Positions 51,705-60,497 are shown, counted from the stretch's first letter. The stretch is 64,000 nt of DNA from Streptomyces vietnamensis (GCF_000830005.1 NZ_CP010408.1:124001-188000), one strand, 5' to 3'. A program made the numbers and translations. The notes: generated by a model from the sequence alone, not told the origin.

Positions 51705-52997
51705 TCAGGCGCTGCTCGGTTGGCTGGCGACTCGCATGTCCTCTTCCTGGGCGAGCACGGCGGAGGCGACGACGGCCTGGAGACGGCGGATCCCGGGGAG
51801 GAACAGTAGGGCCGCGTTGCTGAGGAGAATGCCCAGGGCGCAGGTCCACATGACGGTGGAGGCTCCCGCCCAGTCAGCGACGGCGCCCGCGAGGATGTAG
51901 CCGAGAGGAACGAGGGCGTTCTCGCCAAGCATGGTGAGCGAGGTGACCCGGCCGATGAGGTGCTCAGGGATCTGCTGCTGCTTGGCAGTCTCGAAGAAGA
52001 CGACTGCCAGTTCCAGGCTGATACCGCTCAGCAGCATGGCGGGCAGCAGCAGGGGAGGCTGCGGTGCGCTGGCCAGGATCGCGAGGGGCAGAGGCCAGAT
52101 GAGCTGGACGCTGACGCAGGCGAGCATGAGGCGGCGGGGGTGCCAACGCAGTGCGATGAGAGAGCCCAGCACCATGCCGGCGGAGAAGGCTGAGACAGCC
52201 CATCCCCAGTAGGCCGCTCCTTCGGAAGTGCCGGAGAGGATGAGCGGGCCGAGGAGCTGATAGCCCGCGAGCCACAGGGGTACGGCGAGGGTGCCGGCGA
52301 GGGCATAGGCCCACATCCAGGGGCGGGAGGAGAAGGCCTGCCATCCTTCGCGCCAGCTGTGGCGTGTGGCTGCGCGCGAGGGGGAGGGAGCTTTGCTGTG
52401 AAGGCCGGTGAGGATCAGGGAGCAGGCAGCGAAGGAGAGCCCTCCGGCGATGAGGACCTGGCCGAAGCCGAAGGCGGCGCCGAGGAGGGAGCCGAGTCCG
52501 GGGACGGCGATGCGAGCCAGGTTGAGGACCAGCCGGAGCGAGGCGTTCGCCTTCTGGAGGGCGCTTGCCGGGACGAGCTCGACGATCAAGCCCTGGAAGG
52601 CCGGCTGGGCGAGGGCTGTGGCGGCTCCGGTGGTCATGGCGGCGGTTGCGAACATCCACAGGGTGACCTGCCCGGGGGTCGCGGTCAGGAGGATCCCCAG
52701 GAGTGTCTGGACGCCGGCCAGAAGGAAGTTGGCGCTGACCGCGAGGGCCCTGCGGGGGACACGGTCGGCGAGGACGCCTCCGTAGGGGAGCAGCAGGGTC
52801 TGCGCGGCGACGGAGCAGCCGAGGACCAGGCCTGCGGAGAGGCCGCTTCCCCCTACCTGCAGGACGGCGAAGGCCATGACCACGTTGACGAGGTTGGTGC
52901 CTGCGGTGGAGACGCCCCGGCCGGCGACGTAGCGCAGGTAGGGCTTTCGCCAGGTGCGGTCGGAAGAGAGCGGCGGGAGGTGGATGTCGTGAGGCAT
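51705..52997 (-). CDS. MFS exporter of the RiPP cluster
   Basis: A 430-residue major facilitator with about 12 hydrophobic segments (LVNVVMAFAVLQVGGSGLSAGLVLG, LLPYGGVLADRVPRRAL with the conserved GxLaDRxxRR between helices 2 and 3, and SLTMLGENALVPLGYILAGAVAD). DHA/enterobactin-exporter-like drug efflux layout. ATG 52997 has only a weak ribosome-binding site and starts 31 nt after the YcaO stop, so it is the third gene of the TfuA-YcaO operon. Probably exports the finished peptide and gives self-resistance (inference). Confidence 0.82.
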   Translation of the reverse strand: MPHDIHLPPLSSDRTWRKPYLRYVAGRGVSTAGTNLVNVVMAFAVLQVGGSGLSAGLVLGCSVAAQTLLLPYGGVLADRVPRRALAVSANFLLAGVQTLLGILLTATPGQVTLWMFATAAMTTGAATALAQPAFQGLIVELVPASALQKANASLRLVLNLARIAVPGLGSLLGAAFGFGQVLIAGGLSFAACSLILTGLHSKAPSPSRAATRHSWREGWQAFSSRPWMWAYALAGTLAVPLWLAGYQLLGPLILSGTSEGAAYWGWAVSAFSAGMVLGSLIALRWHPRRLMLACVSVQLIWPLPLAILASAPQPPLLLPAMLLSGISLELAVVFFETAKQQQIPEHLIGRVTSLTMLGENALVPLGYILAGAVADWAGASTVMWTCALGILLSNAALLFLPGIRRLQAVVASAVLAQEEDMRVASQPSSA

Positions 52998-53027
52998 GCA
53001 GCGGTGGTCCTGCCTGGAAGCGTTGGG

Positions 53028-54218
53028 TCAGACGGGCATGTAGTCGGGGCGGGGGATGACGTGCCGGGTGGTGTTGTTCAGTCCCGGACAGATGACCTTG
53101 ACGACGGCAAAGTCGTCGTTGGTGCTGAGATCGACAGCCATGGGTTCGTGGCCGGTCAGGTCGGTCACCATGCGGCAGGCCCAGTCCAGTTCGGCGTCGA
53201 TGTCGTCGAAGGTCCGGCACGGTTGCGGCAGGGCTTCGCGGTAGGGGAGGGCCTGGGGATCGACAGCGGGTTTACGGGTGGATCCCCGCAGGGCGTGGGA
53301 GTAGGTGGCGGTGAGGTCGTCCCGGGAGCCGTTGATGAGCGTCAGACGGCTCTGGACCGCCTCGGTTAGGGCACGAGAGAGGGCGACGCTGCTCGACGAG
53401 TGCGCGCCGGAGCCTGCGGTCAGCAGAGCGAAGTCCTCGCTCCATACGAAGGCGGCGAAGCAGGAGACCCCCCATCGGTTGGGCACGGCCGCTACGTCGA
53501 GGAAGACGTCCTTGGCGATGATCCGTTCGATCAGGGGCGCACACATCTGGTCGTCGATGGTGTCGACCCGGATGTTGCGGCGGACGTCGCCGGGGTCCTG
53601 GGTGAGTCGGCTGAGTGCGTCCCGTTCGATGACCTCGTACAGGGCGTGCAGAGCTGCCTCGGCGAAGGAGTTGCCTGAGGCCAGGCCGTTGCTGGAGACG
53701 AGCAGGCCGCGGGGTCGCCAGGTCTGCCCGGCGACGCTGGTGAGCTGGACGCTGTCGCGGGGGACAGGGACGGGTTGTTTGGAGGTGAGGCCGGTGGCGG
53801 CCACCCAGTCCAGCGGGCTGCTGTCGTCTAGGAGGCTGCCCTCGTGATGGGCGAGATCTGCCAGCTTGTAGGGCAGGTCCAGAGCGTGGGCGGGGACGGC
53901 GCGGTGGGAGGGCTCGGGGCAGGCGAACTCGGCGTGCCACATCTCCACGGACTCCATCACTGCGGAGATCTTGGCGAGTAGCAGGTCGTGGCCCTTGCCC
54001 TGGGAGACGGACAGAGTGCGGGACAGGGGGCGGTAGGCAACGGCTACAGGGATGCCGATGATGTCCAGACCAGTCACATCTGCGACGCGGGTGATGCCGA
54101 ACGCGGAGAGTTGAGGGGCGATCAGGGCCCAGGTTTCCTCAGGGGTGCGGACCCGGTGGGTGCCGGTGGTGAATACCTTGTGGCCGGTGGGAGCGGCCTG
54201 CTTGGGGGTGGTCGTCAT
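53028..54218 (-). CDS. YcaO-type cyclodehydratase/thioamidase
   Basis: A 396-residue YcaO protein. ATG 54218 follows AGGAG at 7 nt; the TfuA stop overlaps this region. The YcaO ATP-binding pattern is visible: GIPVAVAYRPLSRTLSVSQGKG, KISAVMESVEMWHAE, GLASGNSFAEAALHALYEVIERDAL (the SxxE and ExxxE/Q metal-binding signature) and VALSRALTEAVQSRL (E..Q). YcaO enzymes use ATP to activate a backbone amide; with TfuA they install thioamides, without it azolines or amidines. No separate E1-like ThiF partner is present, which favours the TfuA-dependent thioamidation route. The C-terminus ends PRPDYMPV, a Pro-rich tail common in YcaOs. Confidence 0.88.
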   Translation of the reverse strand: MTTTPKQAAPTGHKVFTTGTHRVRTPEETWALIAPQLSAFGITRVADVTGLDIIGIPVAVAYRPLSRTLSVSQGKGHDLLLAKISAVMESVEMWHAEFACPEPSHRAVPAHALDLPYKLADLAHHEGSLLDDSSPLDWVAATGLTSKQPVPVPRDSVQLTSVAGQTWRPRGLLVSSNGLASGNSFAEAALHALYEVIERDALSRLTQDPGDVRRNIRVDTIDDQMCAPLIERIIAKDVFLDVAAVPNRWGVSCFAAFVWSEDFALLTAGSGAHSSSSVALSRALTEAVQSRLTLINGSRDDLTATYSHALRGSTRKPAVDPQALPYREALPQPCRTFDDIDAELDWACRMVTDLTGHEPMAVDLSTNDDFAVVKVICPGLNNTTRHVIPRPDYMPV

Positions 54219-54219
54219 G

Positions 54220-55584
54220 TCACGCTCCTATTTGCCGGCGGTCGTTGTGGTCCTTGAGGAAGAACGGGCGCAGTGCTTCGACGGCTTCGCTTGCGGAGGC
54301 GAACCCCCGGTCGCGTGCGGCGGCGTTTCGTGAGCGCCCGTCGGATTGGCTTCCCAGGTTCCACAGGGCATCGAGATGACGTTGGAGGACGCTCACTTTC
54401 AGGTGGTCGATATGCTTACTGAAAGATGTAAGGACCACCTTTTCGTTGACCTGCAGACTCGCCGAAACAATTCCGCCCGTGACTTCCTGCTGAGGGAGAA
54501 GCCACGCCGCCGTCGGCTCATCGCCGAGATCGACAGCCGGACGCGACGAGCGGACGAGCAGGGTCAGTAGGAGCTGCTGCGGTGACAGCTGCTGGCCCTC
54601 TTCCTCTCCCACCCAGTGCCCAGCGCGGTCGGCAGGGATGGAGTCCGGGCTCAGGTGTTCCTTGGCCGCGGTGGCCAGCGCCCGCTCCTCCAGCTCCTCC
54701 AGCGGGCTGTCGGGGGCCAGGCCCGTCATCGCGGACAGCACGTAGCGCCGCCAGCGCTGGACCTGGTCGCGGCCGAAGAGCCGCTGGTAGTCGAACTGGG
54801 CCGCCCTGCTGACGAAGCGGCCGTCGAACCAGGCCCCGTTGAAATCGAGGTGCCACTTGCGCAGATACGTGGTCCGCCAGCCGGCGGGCCATTCCTGCGG
54901 CGAGGCAGGGTTGGTCACAGGGTCCTGAGACCACAGGAGGCCGTGTGCGTGGCGCAGTGCCTCGCAGGCGTCCTGGTACTTGAGGCTGAGGGCAGGTCCT
55001 CGTCCGCTCACGAAGGCCCCCATCCGGCGGGCCGCATCGCGCAGTCTTGGATCACCTTCGCAGGCCCGCTCCACGGCCTTCCAGGAGCGGCGTGGGTAAT
55101 GGAGGGAGCGGGCCGTCTCCACGAGCCGCTCCCCCTCGGCAGGGGAGACCGCCGCAGCCTCGCAGGCCTCTTCCACTGCGTAGCGCATATTCACGAGGGC
55201 CTCGCTGAGAACCTGCCAATCAGGCCCTTCGGTATGAAGAACGGCGACCTCATCGTCAGCCTCCAGAAGGCCGTCGCGAAACCCCTCGAATATGCGCCCG
55301 ACGCCCGCCATTCCGAATTCGTTAAGCTCCGCCGCTCGCAGTGCTCCCATGCTTGAAGCGCCTATGACAGTCACACCGCGCGCCATGGTGTCCAGAATTT
55401 CTTTGTGCCGAATCGGCGGATGGCCGTGATAAAGGCCGTCGATGAGGACAACGATGTCTCCGGCGGAGAAATCTCCGCTTATGAAGTCACCGTGCCGCGC
55501 CGGCGGATGAATGCAGAGCTCGGGGAAATTTTCCCTCGCCGCCGAGTCGTTCAGTGTCGGACCTATGAATGCGTGAACCCTCAC
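54220..55584 (-). CDS. TfuA-domain protein
   Basis: A 454-residue protein. GTG 55584 is chosen since GAGGG lies 6 nt upstream; an in-frame GTG at 55596 has no ribosome-binding site. The TfuA domain fills about residues 1-135: RVHAFIGPTLNDSAARENFPEL, HPPARHGDFISGDFSAGDIVVLIDGLYHG, PIRHKEILDTMARGVTVIGASSMGALRAAELNEFGM and VGRIFEGFRDGLLEADDEVAVLH. The C-terminal 300 residues are unassigned and longer than in stand-alone TfuA. TfuA proteins work with YcaO to deliver sulfur or complete thioamide formation. It is the first gene of the TfuA-YcaO-MFS operon. Confidence 0.87.
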   Translation of the reverse strand: MRVHAFIGPTLNDSAARENFPELCIHPPARHGDFISGDFSAGDIVVLIDGLYHGHPPIRHKEILDTMARGVTVIGASSMGALRAAELNEFGMAGVGRIFEGFRDGLLEADDEVAVLHTEGPDWQVLSEALVNMRYAVEEACEAAAVSPAEGERLVETARSLHYPRRSWKAVERACEGDPRLRDAARRMGAFVSGRGPALSLKYQDACEALRHAHGLLWSQDPVTNPASPQEWPAGWRTTYLRKWHLDFNGAWFDGRFVSRAAQFDYQRLFGRDQVQRWRRYVLSAMTGLAPDSPLEELEERALATAAKEHLSPDSIPADRAGHWVGEEEGQQLSPQQLLLTLLVRSSRPAVDLGDEPTAAWLLPQQEVTGGIVSASLQVNEKVVLTSFSKHIDHLKVSVLQRHLDALWNLGSQSDGRSRNAAARDRGFASASEAVEALRPFFLKDHNDRRQIGA

Positions 55585-55920
55585 AAGTTCCCTCACTCAG
55601 AGTAGTGGACTGTTGCCCAGCATGATGATCCCAGCTAGATGGGCTAGAGGTTAGCCTCCGCGGACCTCCAATCCAATACGGGCAAATCGCACAAGCTGTG
55701 GCATGGCAGCCATTTGCATTTTTAGGTGCTCGATACACCAGATGGGGGAAAATGCAGACCGCGCCCCAAGTGGAAGTCGATCTACTCAGGGGCGAATTTG
55801 GGCCATGTTTAAGGATCGGCAAATCTGGACATGGCGCGCGTGTTCATGTCTCAGAAATAGTCGACTTGACATACTGCTACGAGGCGAAAAGCCCACCTGG
55901 CGAGGATGGCGCGAATGCCA
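55585..55920. other. Divergent intergenic region
   Basis: Holds the promoters of the two RiPP operons; AT content is higher than in flanking genes. No gene is supported. Confidence 0.45.
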
Positions 55921-55952
55921 TTGACGATCTTCGTGAGCCGTTGTTACGTTCG
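55921..55952 (+). promoter_or_regulatory. Promoter of the precursor-peptide operon
   Basis: TTGACG (55921-55926) and TACGTT (55945-55950), spaced 18 nt. The 13-nt block GTTGTTACGTTCG at 55940-55952 is identical to that before the decayed precursor copy and lies 97 nt upstream of the ATG. Confidence 0.6.
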
Positions 55953-56048
55953 AAGAGCGAAACCGCCGACGGGGCACCGTCGGGGAAACTTGGAGACAGG
56001 ACTTATCCAGTCCTTACCTCTCCATAAAACTCACACAAGGAGAGTGCT

Positions 56049-56147
56049 ATGCGCACCGAGAACACGATCGAGGCCTCTGAGGACCTGTTCGACGAGGCGG
56101 TCCCCACCACGATCGCCCACGAGGCGGCCTCCTACACCGACGAGTAA
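56049..56147 (+). CDS. RiPP precursor peptide
   Basis: A 32-residue gene too short for usual annotation, with an AAGGAGAG ribosome-binding site 6 nt before ATG 56049. It begins MRTENTIEASEDLFDE (leader-like, acidic) and ends PTTIAHEAASYTDE. It has no Cys, one His, one Tyr, one Pro and several Thr/Ser/Ala. It heads the plus-strand operon and faces the TfuA/YcaO operon. A frameshifted paralogue with a conserved leader is at 46175. I take it as the substrate for the modification enzymes. Leader-core boundary unknown, possibly near FDE-AVP. Confidence 0.75.
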   Translation: MRTENTIEASEDLFDEAVPTTIAHEAASYTDE

Positions 56148-56332
56148 GTCGGACCTCACATGACGCTGTGAACCGGTGACCACCGAGCCACAGCAACCCA
56201 GTCGTGGGGGCGGCGGGACCGGTGTCCGCACCGAGCCGGCCGTCCCCATGACTGCCTCAGCCGGCAGTACGGGCGTGGCCCTGGCGCCGTCCGCAGCCAC
56301 ATGCCCCAGAACGACGAAGAAAGGGCCGCACG

Positions 56333-57610
56333 GTGGACCAGCCCCTGGTAGAGACAGACTTCGAAACGACGGACGCGCCGTCAGACGCACGCATCCTGGG
56401 AGCCACGCACTACGCCTCCGGCACTGAGGTGGCAGCCAAGCTCGTCCAGACGATCGGATCGAACTGGGGCAAGCATCCCCTGCACGCCGAGGGCGTCGTC
56501 GACACCTCCGCCCTGCTGACCGCGGAGGACATCGACCACCTCATCGACTCCCGTACCCTGCGCGTCTCCCAGCTCTGGGTCTGCAACCAGGGCCGCAACC
56601 TGCCCCCGTCGACCTACATGAGCGTCGGCGAGCAGCAGCGCAACCGAAGCGTCGGCAGCACCTCCGACGTCCGGCGCATCATGACCCTGGCCACCGAGGG
56701 CAGCCCCGACCCGATAAAGGTCGCCCAGCACGTCGCCAACGGCGCCTCACTGACCCTCAACCAGGTCGACCAGTACATCCCCAACCTGCGGGCCATGTGC
56801 GAGCAGTTCGAGGCGGAAACCCACATCCGTGCTGGGGTGATCCTCTTTGTGACGCCCCCCAGCGCCCAGGCCTTCTCCCTGCACGCCGACCCGCACGACA
56901 TCATCGTCATGCAGACGCACGGCACCAAGCAGTGGGAGATCCACCCCACCGTCTGGGAGAAGAAGCACGACCCCGACGCCCAGATCCGCCGGCTGGTGAT
57001 GAAGCCCGGCGACATGCTCTACGTGCCCGAGGGCACCCCGCACGTCGTCCGGACCAACGAAGACGGCCTGTCCATCCACCAGACCATCCAGTTCAACGTC
57101 CCCCGGTACGACAAGGTGGCCTCCAAGGTCCTGCTGCTGGCCTTCGAGCAGTACTGCCAGAACACCGCTCTCTCCGGTCCCCTTCCTCCCCTGCGCGGCA
57201 GTGGACCGGAGATCACCGAGCAGCTCGCCCCCAGCTTCGCCGACTTCGCTGAGGCACTGAAGGACCTGGACCTAGGCACGCTCGTCGAGCAGCACCTCCA
57301 ATCGGTCCTCCCGCGCCAGCGCACCCTGGCCACCGGGCGCATCACCGCCATCGCATCGGCGGACAGGGTCACCGCCGACACCCCTCTACGCCGCGCGGTG
57401 CCGTTCACGGTGACCGTCCAGGACGACACTGTCAGCACCGTCTTCGGCCGCCGCCGGCTCAGCAGCCCTCTGCGCACGGAGAAGTACCTGAGCGCGCTCG
57501 CCGAGGCGGAGACCTTCACCGCCGACACCGTCAGCAACGAGATGGACGCCGCCTCGCGCCTGCTGCTGTGCCAGCGCCTGGTCCGCGAAGGCGCCCTGAC
57601 CCTCGCCTGA
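56333..57610 (+). CDS. JmjC/cupin-type 2-oxoglutarate oxygenase
   Basis: A 425-residue protein from GTG 56333. The JmjC core of the ROXA/MINA53/NO66 group is visible: SLHADPHDIIVMQTHGTKQWEIHP (iron ligands H184 and D186, with the QxxGxKxW pattern), and MLYVPEGTPHVVRTNEDG with the distal His at about 237. These enzymes hydroxylate amino-acid side chains (His in MINA53/NO66, Arg in ROXA). The C-terminal 180 residues resemble the winged-helix/dimerisation part of that group. It directly follows the precursor gene, so hydroxylation of a core residue is the likely role; the target is inferred. Confidence 0.82.
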   Translation: MDQPLVETDFETTDAPSDARILGATHYASGTEVAAKLVQTIGSNWGKHPLHAEGVVDTSALLTAEDIDHLIDSRTLRVSQLWVCNQGRNLPPSTYMSVGEQQRNRSVGSTSDVRRIMTLATEGSPDPIKVAQHVANGASLTLNQVDQYIPNLRAMCEQFEAETHIRAGVILFVTPPSAQAFSLHADPHDIIVMQTHGTKQWEIHPTVWEKKHDPDAQIRRLVMKPGDMLYVPEGTPHVVRTNEDGLSIHQTIQFNVPRYDKVASKVLLLAFEQYCQNTALSGPLPPLRGSGPEITEQLAPSFADFAEALKDLDLGTLVEQHLQSVLPRQRTLATGRITAIASADRVTADTPLRRAVPFTVTVQDDTVSTVFGRRRLSSPLRTEKYLSALAEAETFTADTVSNEMDAASRLLLCQRLVREGALTLA

Positions 57611-57702
57611 CACCCGGCCCTCTGGGCTGTGCCCTGCCGGCACGGCCCAGAGACATGCCCCGCGGCCACACCGTCACAGCCGCCTTCGCCTGGAGCCCAC
57701 TC

Positions 57703-58461
57703 ATGCACGAACCACTCCCTCATCTTCCGCCCACGAGCGGAGACGCCATCGGACACCTCCTGACCCGGGCGTGGAACGTCCAGGGCAGCCCAGGCCAGGT
57801 CTTCGAGATCATCGAACGCTCGGACGGCTTCACCGGCGTCTGCGACGCCGCCGAGTACTTCACCCCCTACGAACAGTGGCCCGAGCGCGAGCAGGAACTT
57901 CTCGCACTTTGCCGCGGACGTGTCCTCGACGTTGGCTGCGGAGCCGGCCGACACCTCCTGCATCTGCAGCAGAAGGGACACACCGTTCTCGGGGTCGATA
58001 GCTCGTCCGGAGCCGTCGAAGTGTGCGAGAAGCAAGGTATCCCCGCTCGCCTCGGATCCGCACAGGCACTGCCCTGCGACGACAGCAGTTTCGACACCCT
58101 CCTCGCCCTGGGCGCCAACCTCGGACTGCTCGGCGGCCGCGAAGAATCGCTGGCCACCCTCCAGGAATGGGCACGGGTCGCAGCCCCCGGCGCTCAGATC
58201 CTGGCCACCGGCCGCGACCCCTACGCCTCCAAGGGACCGATTCACAGCGCCTATCACCAGGCCAACCGCGACGCCGGCCGCATGGCGGGACAGCTCCGTA
58301 TCAGGATCCGCTCCGGTGCCCTGGCCTCACCGTACTTCGACTACCTCTACGCCTCGCTGGCCGAGCTCACCGACCTGCTCGCTCCCTCGCCCTGGGCCCT
58401 GGGGCACACGATCGAGGACGCCTACGGCGGATACGGCGTCGTGCTCACCCTCAAGGACTGA
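57703..58461 (+). CDS. SAM-dependent methyltransferase of the RiPP operon
   Basis: A 252-residue class I methyltransferase, ATG 57703 with GGAG 8 nt upstream. Motif I is GRVLDVGCGAGRHLLHLQQKGHTVLGVDSS (about 70-100), and the ensuing acidic loop and FDTLLALGANLGLLGG (motif post-II) follow. The N-terminal 60 residues carry AEYFTPYEQWPEREQELL. It follows the oxygenase gene and precedes the carbamoyltransferase. Probable tailoring of the peptide; different from the methyltransferase at 46456. Confidence 0.82.
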   Translation: MHEPLPHLPPTSGDAIGHLLTRAWNVQGSPGQVFEIIERSDGFTGVCDAAEYFTPYEQWPEREQELLALCRGRVLDVGCGAGRHLLHLQQKGHTVLGVDSSSGAVEVCEKQGIPARLGSAQALPCDDSSFDTLLALGANLGLLGGREESLATLQEWARVAAPGAQILATGRDPYASKGPIHSAYHQANRDAGRMAGQLRIRIRSGALASPYFDYLYASLAELTDLLAPSPWALGHTIEDAYGGYGVVLTLKD

Positions 58462-58497
58462 CCACCCCAGCGCCCCGCACAGCAAGATGGAGACCCC

Positions 58498-60459
58498 ATG
58501 AAGGACGGCTATTACCTCTCGGTGTACGCCAACCCCGTCGGCCTGCAACGTGTCCTCAACGTGACCTACCGTCACGACGCGAACCTCTCCTTGTGGCACA
58601 AGCAGAAGGATGAGGTCACCCTGGTCGCCCACTGGGAGATCGAACGGATCAGCGGGCAGAAGCAGCACCGGACCCCGTTCCTCGACGAAGCCCACCTCCG
58701 CGGTTTCCTCGACGAACGCCTCGCCGAGCATGGCCTCACCCTGAACGACATGACCGAGGTGTGGGGCACCCCGGACGTCGACACCATCAGCGACTACCAC
58801 CTGGGCGACGACTACCCCCAGCTGGCCTACCACGCGCTGTCCCACCTCTACAGCGCGTTGCTGCTCGACACCGACAAGTACTTCAACGGCACCATCCTGG
58901 GGTTCGCAGTCGACCGCGGCCCAGAATTCGTCATCGAGCGTGCCGTCAAGGAGAAGTGGTTCGCTGGCTGCGTCGTACAGGACGGGAAGATCACTATCTT
59001 CCCGGTGGACTCCCCGGCACCGCTCTACGGAGCGGCCAAGGACCGCTTCAAGCAGCGCGAAGGCACCCTCATGGCATTGGCCACCGCGACCAAAGCCTAC
59101 GGCCGGTCCGACCGGCAAGCCGTGCTCGAGGGCTTCACCTTCGACGACATCACCTCGATGATCACCTCCGCCACGGCCCTGGCGGCCATCGTCGACCAGG
59201 TCGCCGAGACCCTGGTTCCCGACCCCGCCTTCACACTGGACGAGTCACTGGTGAGCGCGGTCATGAAGGAGGTCCAGGCGATCTCCGTCCTGATCATGGA
59301 GCGCAACGTCGAGCGGGCCCTTGCCGAGCACCAGATCGACCCTGCGGAAACCCGACTGGCCCTTGCCGGCGGATACGCCCTCAACTGCCCTACCAACAGC
59401 CACCTTATGGCCAAGTACGGCTTCACCGAGCTGATCGCACCCCCCTGCGTCGGCGACGACGGCCAGTCCCTGGGCATGGCTCTGGCCGCCTTCCTTAAGA
59501 AGAGCGGCGAGCAGAAGTTTTCCTTCCGCTTCCCGGGTGCCTACCTCGGCAGCAGCGACGACACCCTCGACGAGGTGCTCCGCGACCACGACCGCTTCAT
59601 CGCCGGCGTGAGCGCCTACGACGACGCCACGGCCGTCGCTGACCTGCAAGAAGGTCCCGTTGTCTGGTTCAACGGACGCTCCGAGATCGGCCCCCGGGCC
59701 CTGGGGAACCGCAGCCTCATTGCCGACCCCACCACCTACACTTCGAAGGAACTGCTCAACCGGCACAAACAGCGTGAATGGTGGCGCCCCGTCGCCCCGG
59801 TCGTCCTCGAAGGGCACGCGGCCGACTGGTTCGAGGATGCCCGCCCCTCGCCGTACATGCTGGAGACTTTCACAATCCGCGGGGAGCGGCGCAGCCGGAT
59901 ACCTGCGGTCGCCCACCTGGACTACTCTGCCCGAGTCCAGACGCTCACGAGCGAACAGAACCCCGCTCTGCACCGGCTTATCCAGGCCTTCCACCAGGCC
60001 ACCGGCGTACCGATGCTCTGCAACACCTCCCTCAACGACAAGGGAGAGCCGATCATCGAGAAGATCACCGAAGCCGTGAACTTCTGCCTGCGCAAGCAGA
60101 TCAAGGTCGCCTACATCAACGGCACACGCGTGGAGTTCACCGGCTTCGAGGCCTACCCGGAACGGGAACCCCGGCCGAGGGCGCATACGAAGTTCACCGA
60201 GGTCCCGGAAAACGCCGAGCGAGACATCCGCTTGGCGCTCAATCCACACCAACTGCCGGACGTTTACCTCTACCGGTACCTGCACGACAACCTCATGATG
60301 GACGGCGTAGACATCACGACTGCCGAGGGTGCCCGGTCGGTCCGAGAAGCCGTAGATGCCCAGTTCGCAGCCGACCCCGCCCTGCGCGACCGCCTGGAGA
60401 ACCGGATGCGGGAACGAGGGGAGAAATTCGCTTCAATTGGGGCAAAGTACACCTTCTGA
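58498..60459 (+). CDS. NodU/TobZ-type carbamoyltransferase
   Basis: A 653-residue O-carbamoyltransferase, ATG 58498, 36 nt after the methyltransferase. The Kae1-like N-terminal domain has the metal-binding HALSH (H112, H116), the nucleotide site LALAGGYALNCPTNSHLM, and IAPPCVGDDGQSLGMAL. The C-terminal domain has VWFNGRSEIGPRALGNRSLIADP, WWRPVAPVVLEG and GVPMLCNTSLNDKGEPI. Family members transfer a carbamoyl group from carbamoyl phosphate to a hydroxyl via carbamoyl-AMP. Its first 60 residues are unusual for the family. In this operon the acceptor may be a hydroxyl made by the JmjC enzyme or a Ser/Thr (inference). Confidence 0.85.
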   Translation: MKDGYYLSVYANPVGLQRVLNVTYRHDANLSLWHKQKDEVTLVAHWEIERISGQKQHRTPFLDEAHLRGFLDERLAEHGLTLNDMTEVWGTPDVDTISDYHLGDDYPQLAYHALSHLYSALLLDTDKYFNGTILGFAVDRGPEFVIERAVKEKWFAGCVVQDGKITIFPVDSPAPLYGAAKDRFKQREGTLMALATATKAYGRSDRQAVLEGFTFDDITSMITSATALAAIVDQVAETLVPDPAFTLDESLVSAVMKEVQAISVLIMERNVERALAEHQIDPAETRLALAGGYALNCPTNSHLMAKYGFTELIAPPCVGDDGQSLGMALAAFLKKSGEQKFSFRFPGAYLGSSDDTLDEVLRDHDRFIAGVSAYDDATAVADLQEGPVVWFNGRSEIGPRALGNRSLIADPTTYTSKELLNRHKQREWWRPVAPVVLEGHAADWFEDARPSPYMLETFTIRGERRSRIPAVAHLDYSARVQTLTSEQNPALHRLIQAFHQATGVPMLCNTSLNDKGEPIIEKITEAVNFCLRKQIKVAYINGTRVEFTGFEAYPEREPRPRAHTKFTEVPENAERDIRLALNPHQLPDVYLYRYLHDNLMMDGVDITTAEGARSVREAVDAQFAADPALRDRLENRMRERGEKFASIGAKYTF

Positions 60460-60466
60460 TTGGCAT

Positions 60467-60497
60467 ATTCTAATCAATTCTGCGCATTGATTAGAAT
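60467..60497 (+). terminator. AT-rich hairpin after the carbamoyltransferase
   Basis: Twelve-bp perfect stem ATTCTAATCAAT / ATTGATTAGAAT with loop TCTGCGC, 8 nt past the stop. Unusually AT-rich for this DNA; may terminate the RiPP operon. Confidence 0.65.

Noticed and set aside
53028..55584. Azole-forming (LAP/thiopeptide) or bottromycin-type cluster
   Set aside because: No ThiF-like E1 or dehydrogenase gene, no Cys in the precursor, and a TfuA partner is present, which fits thioamidation better.
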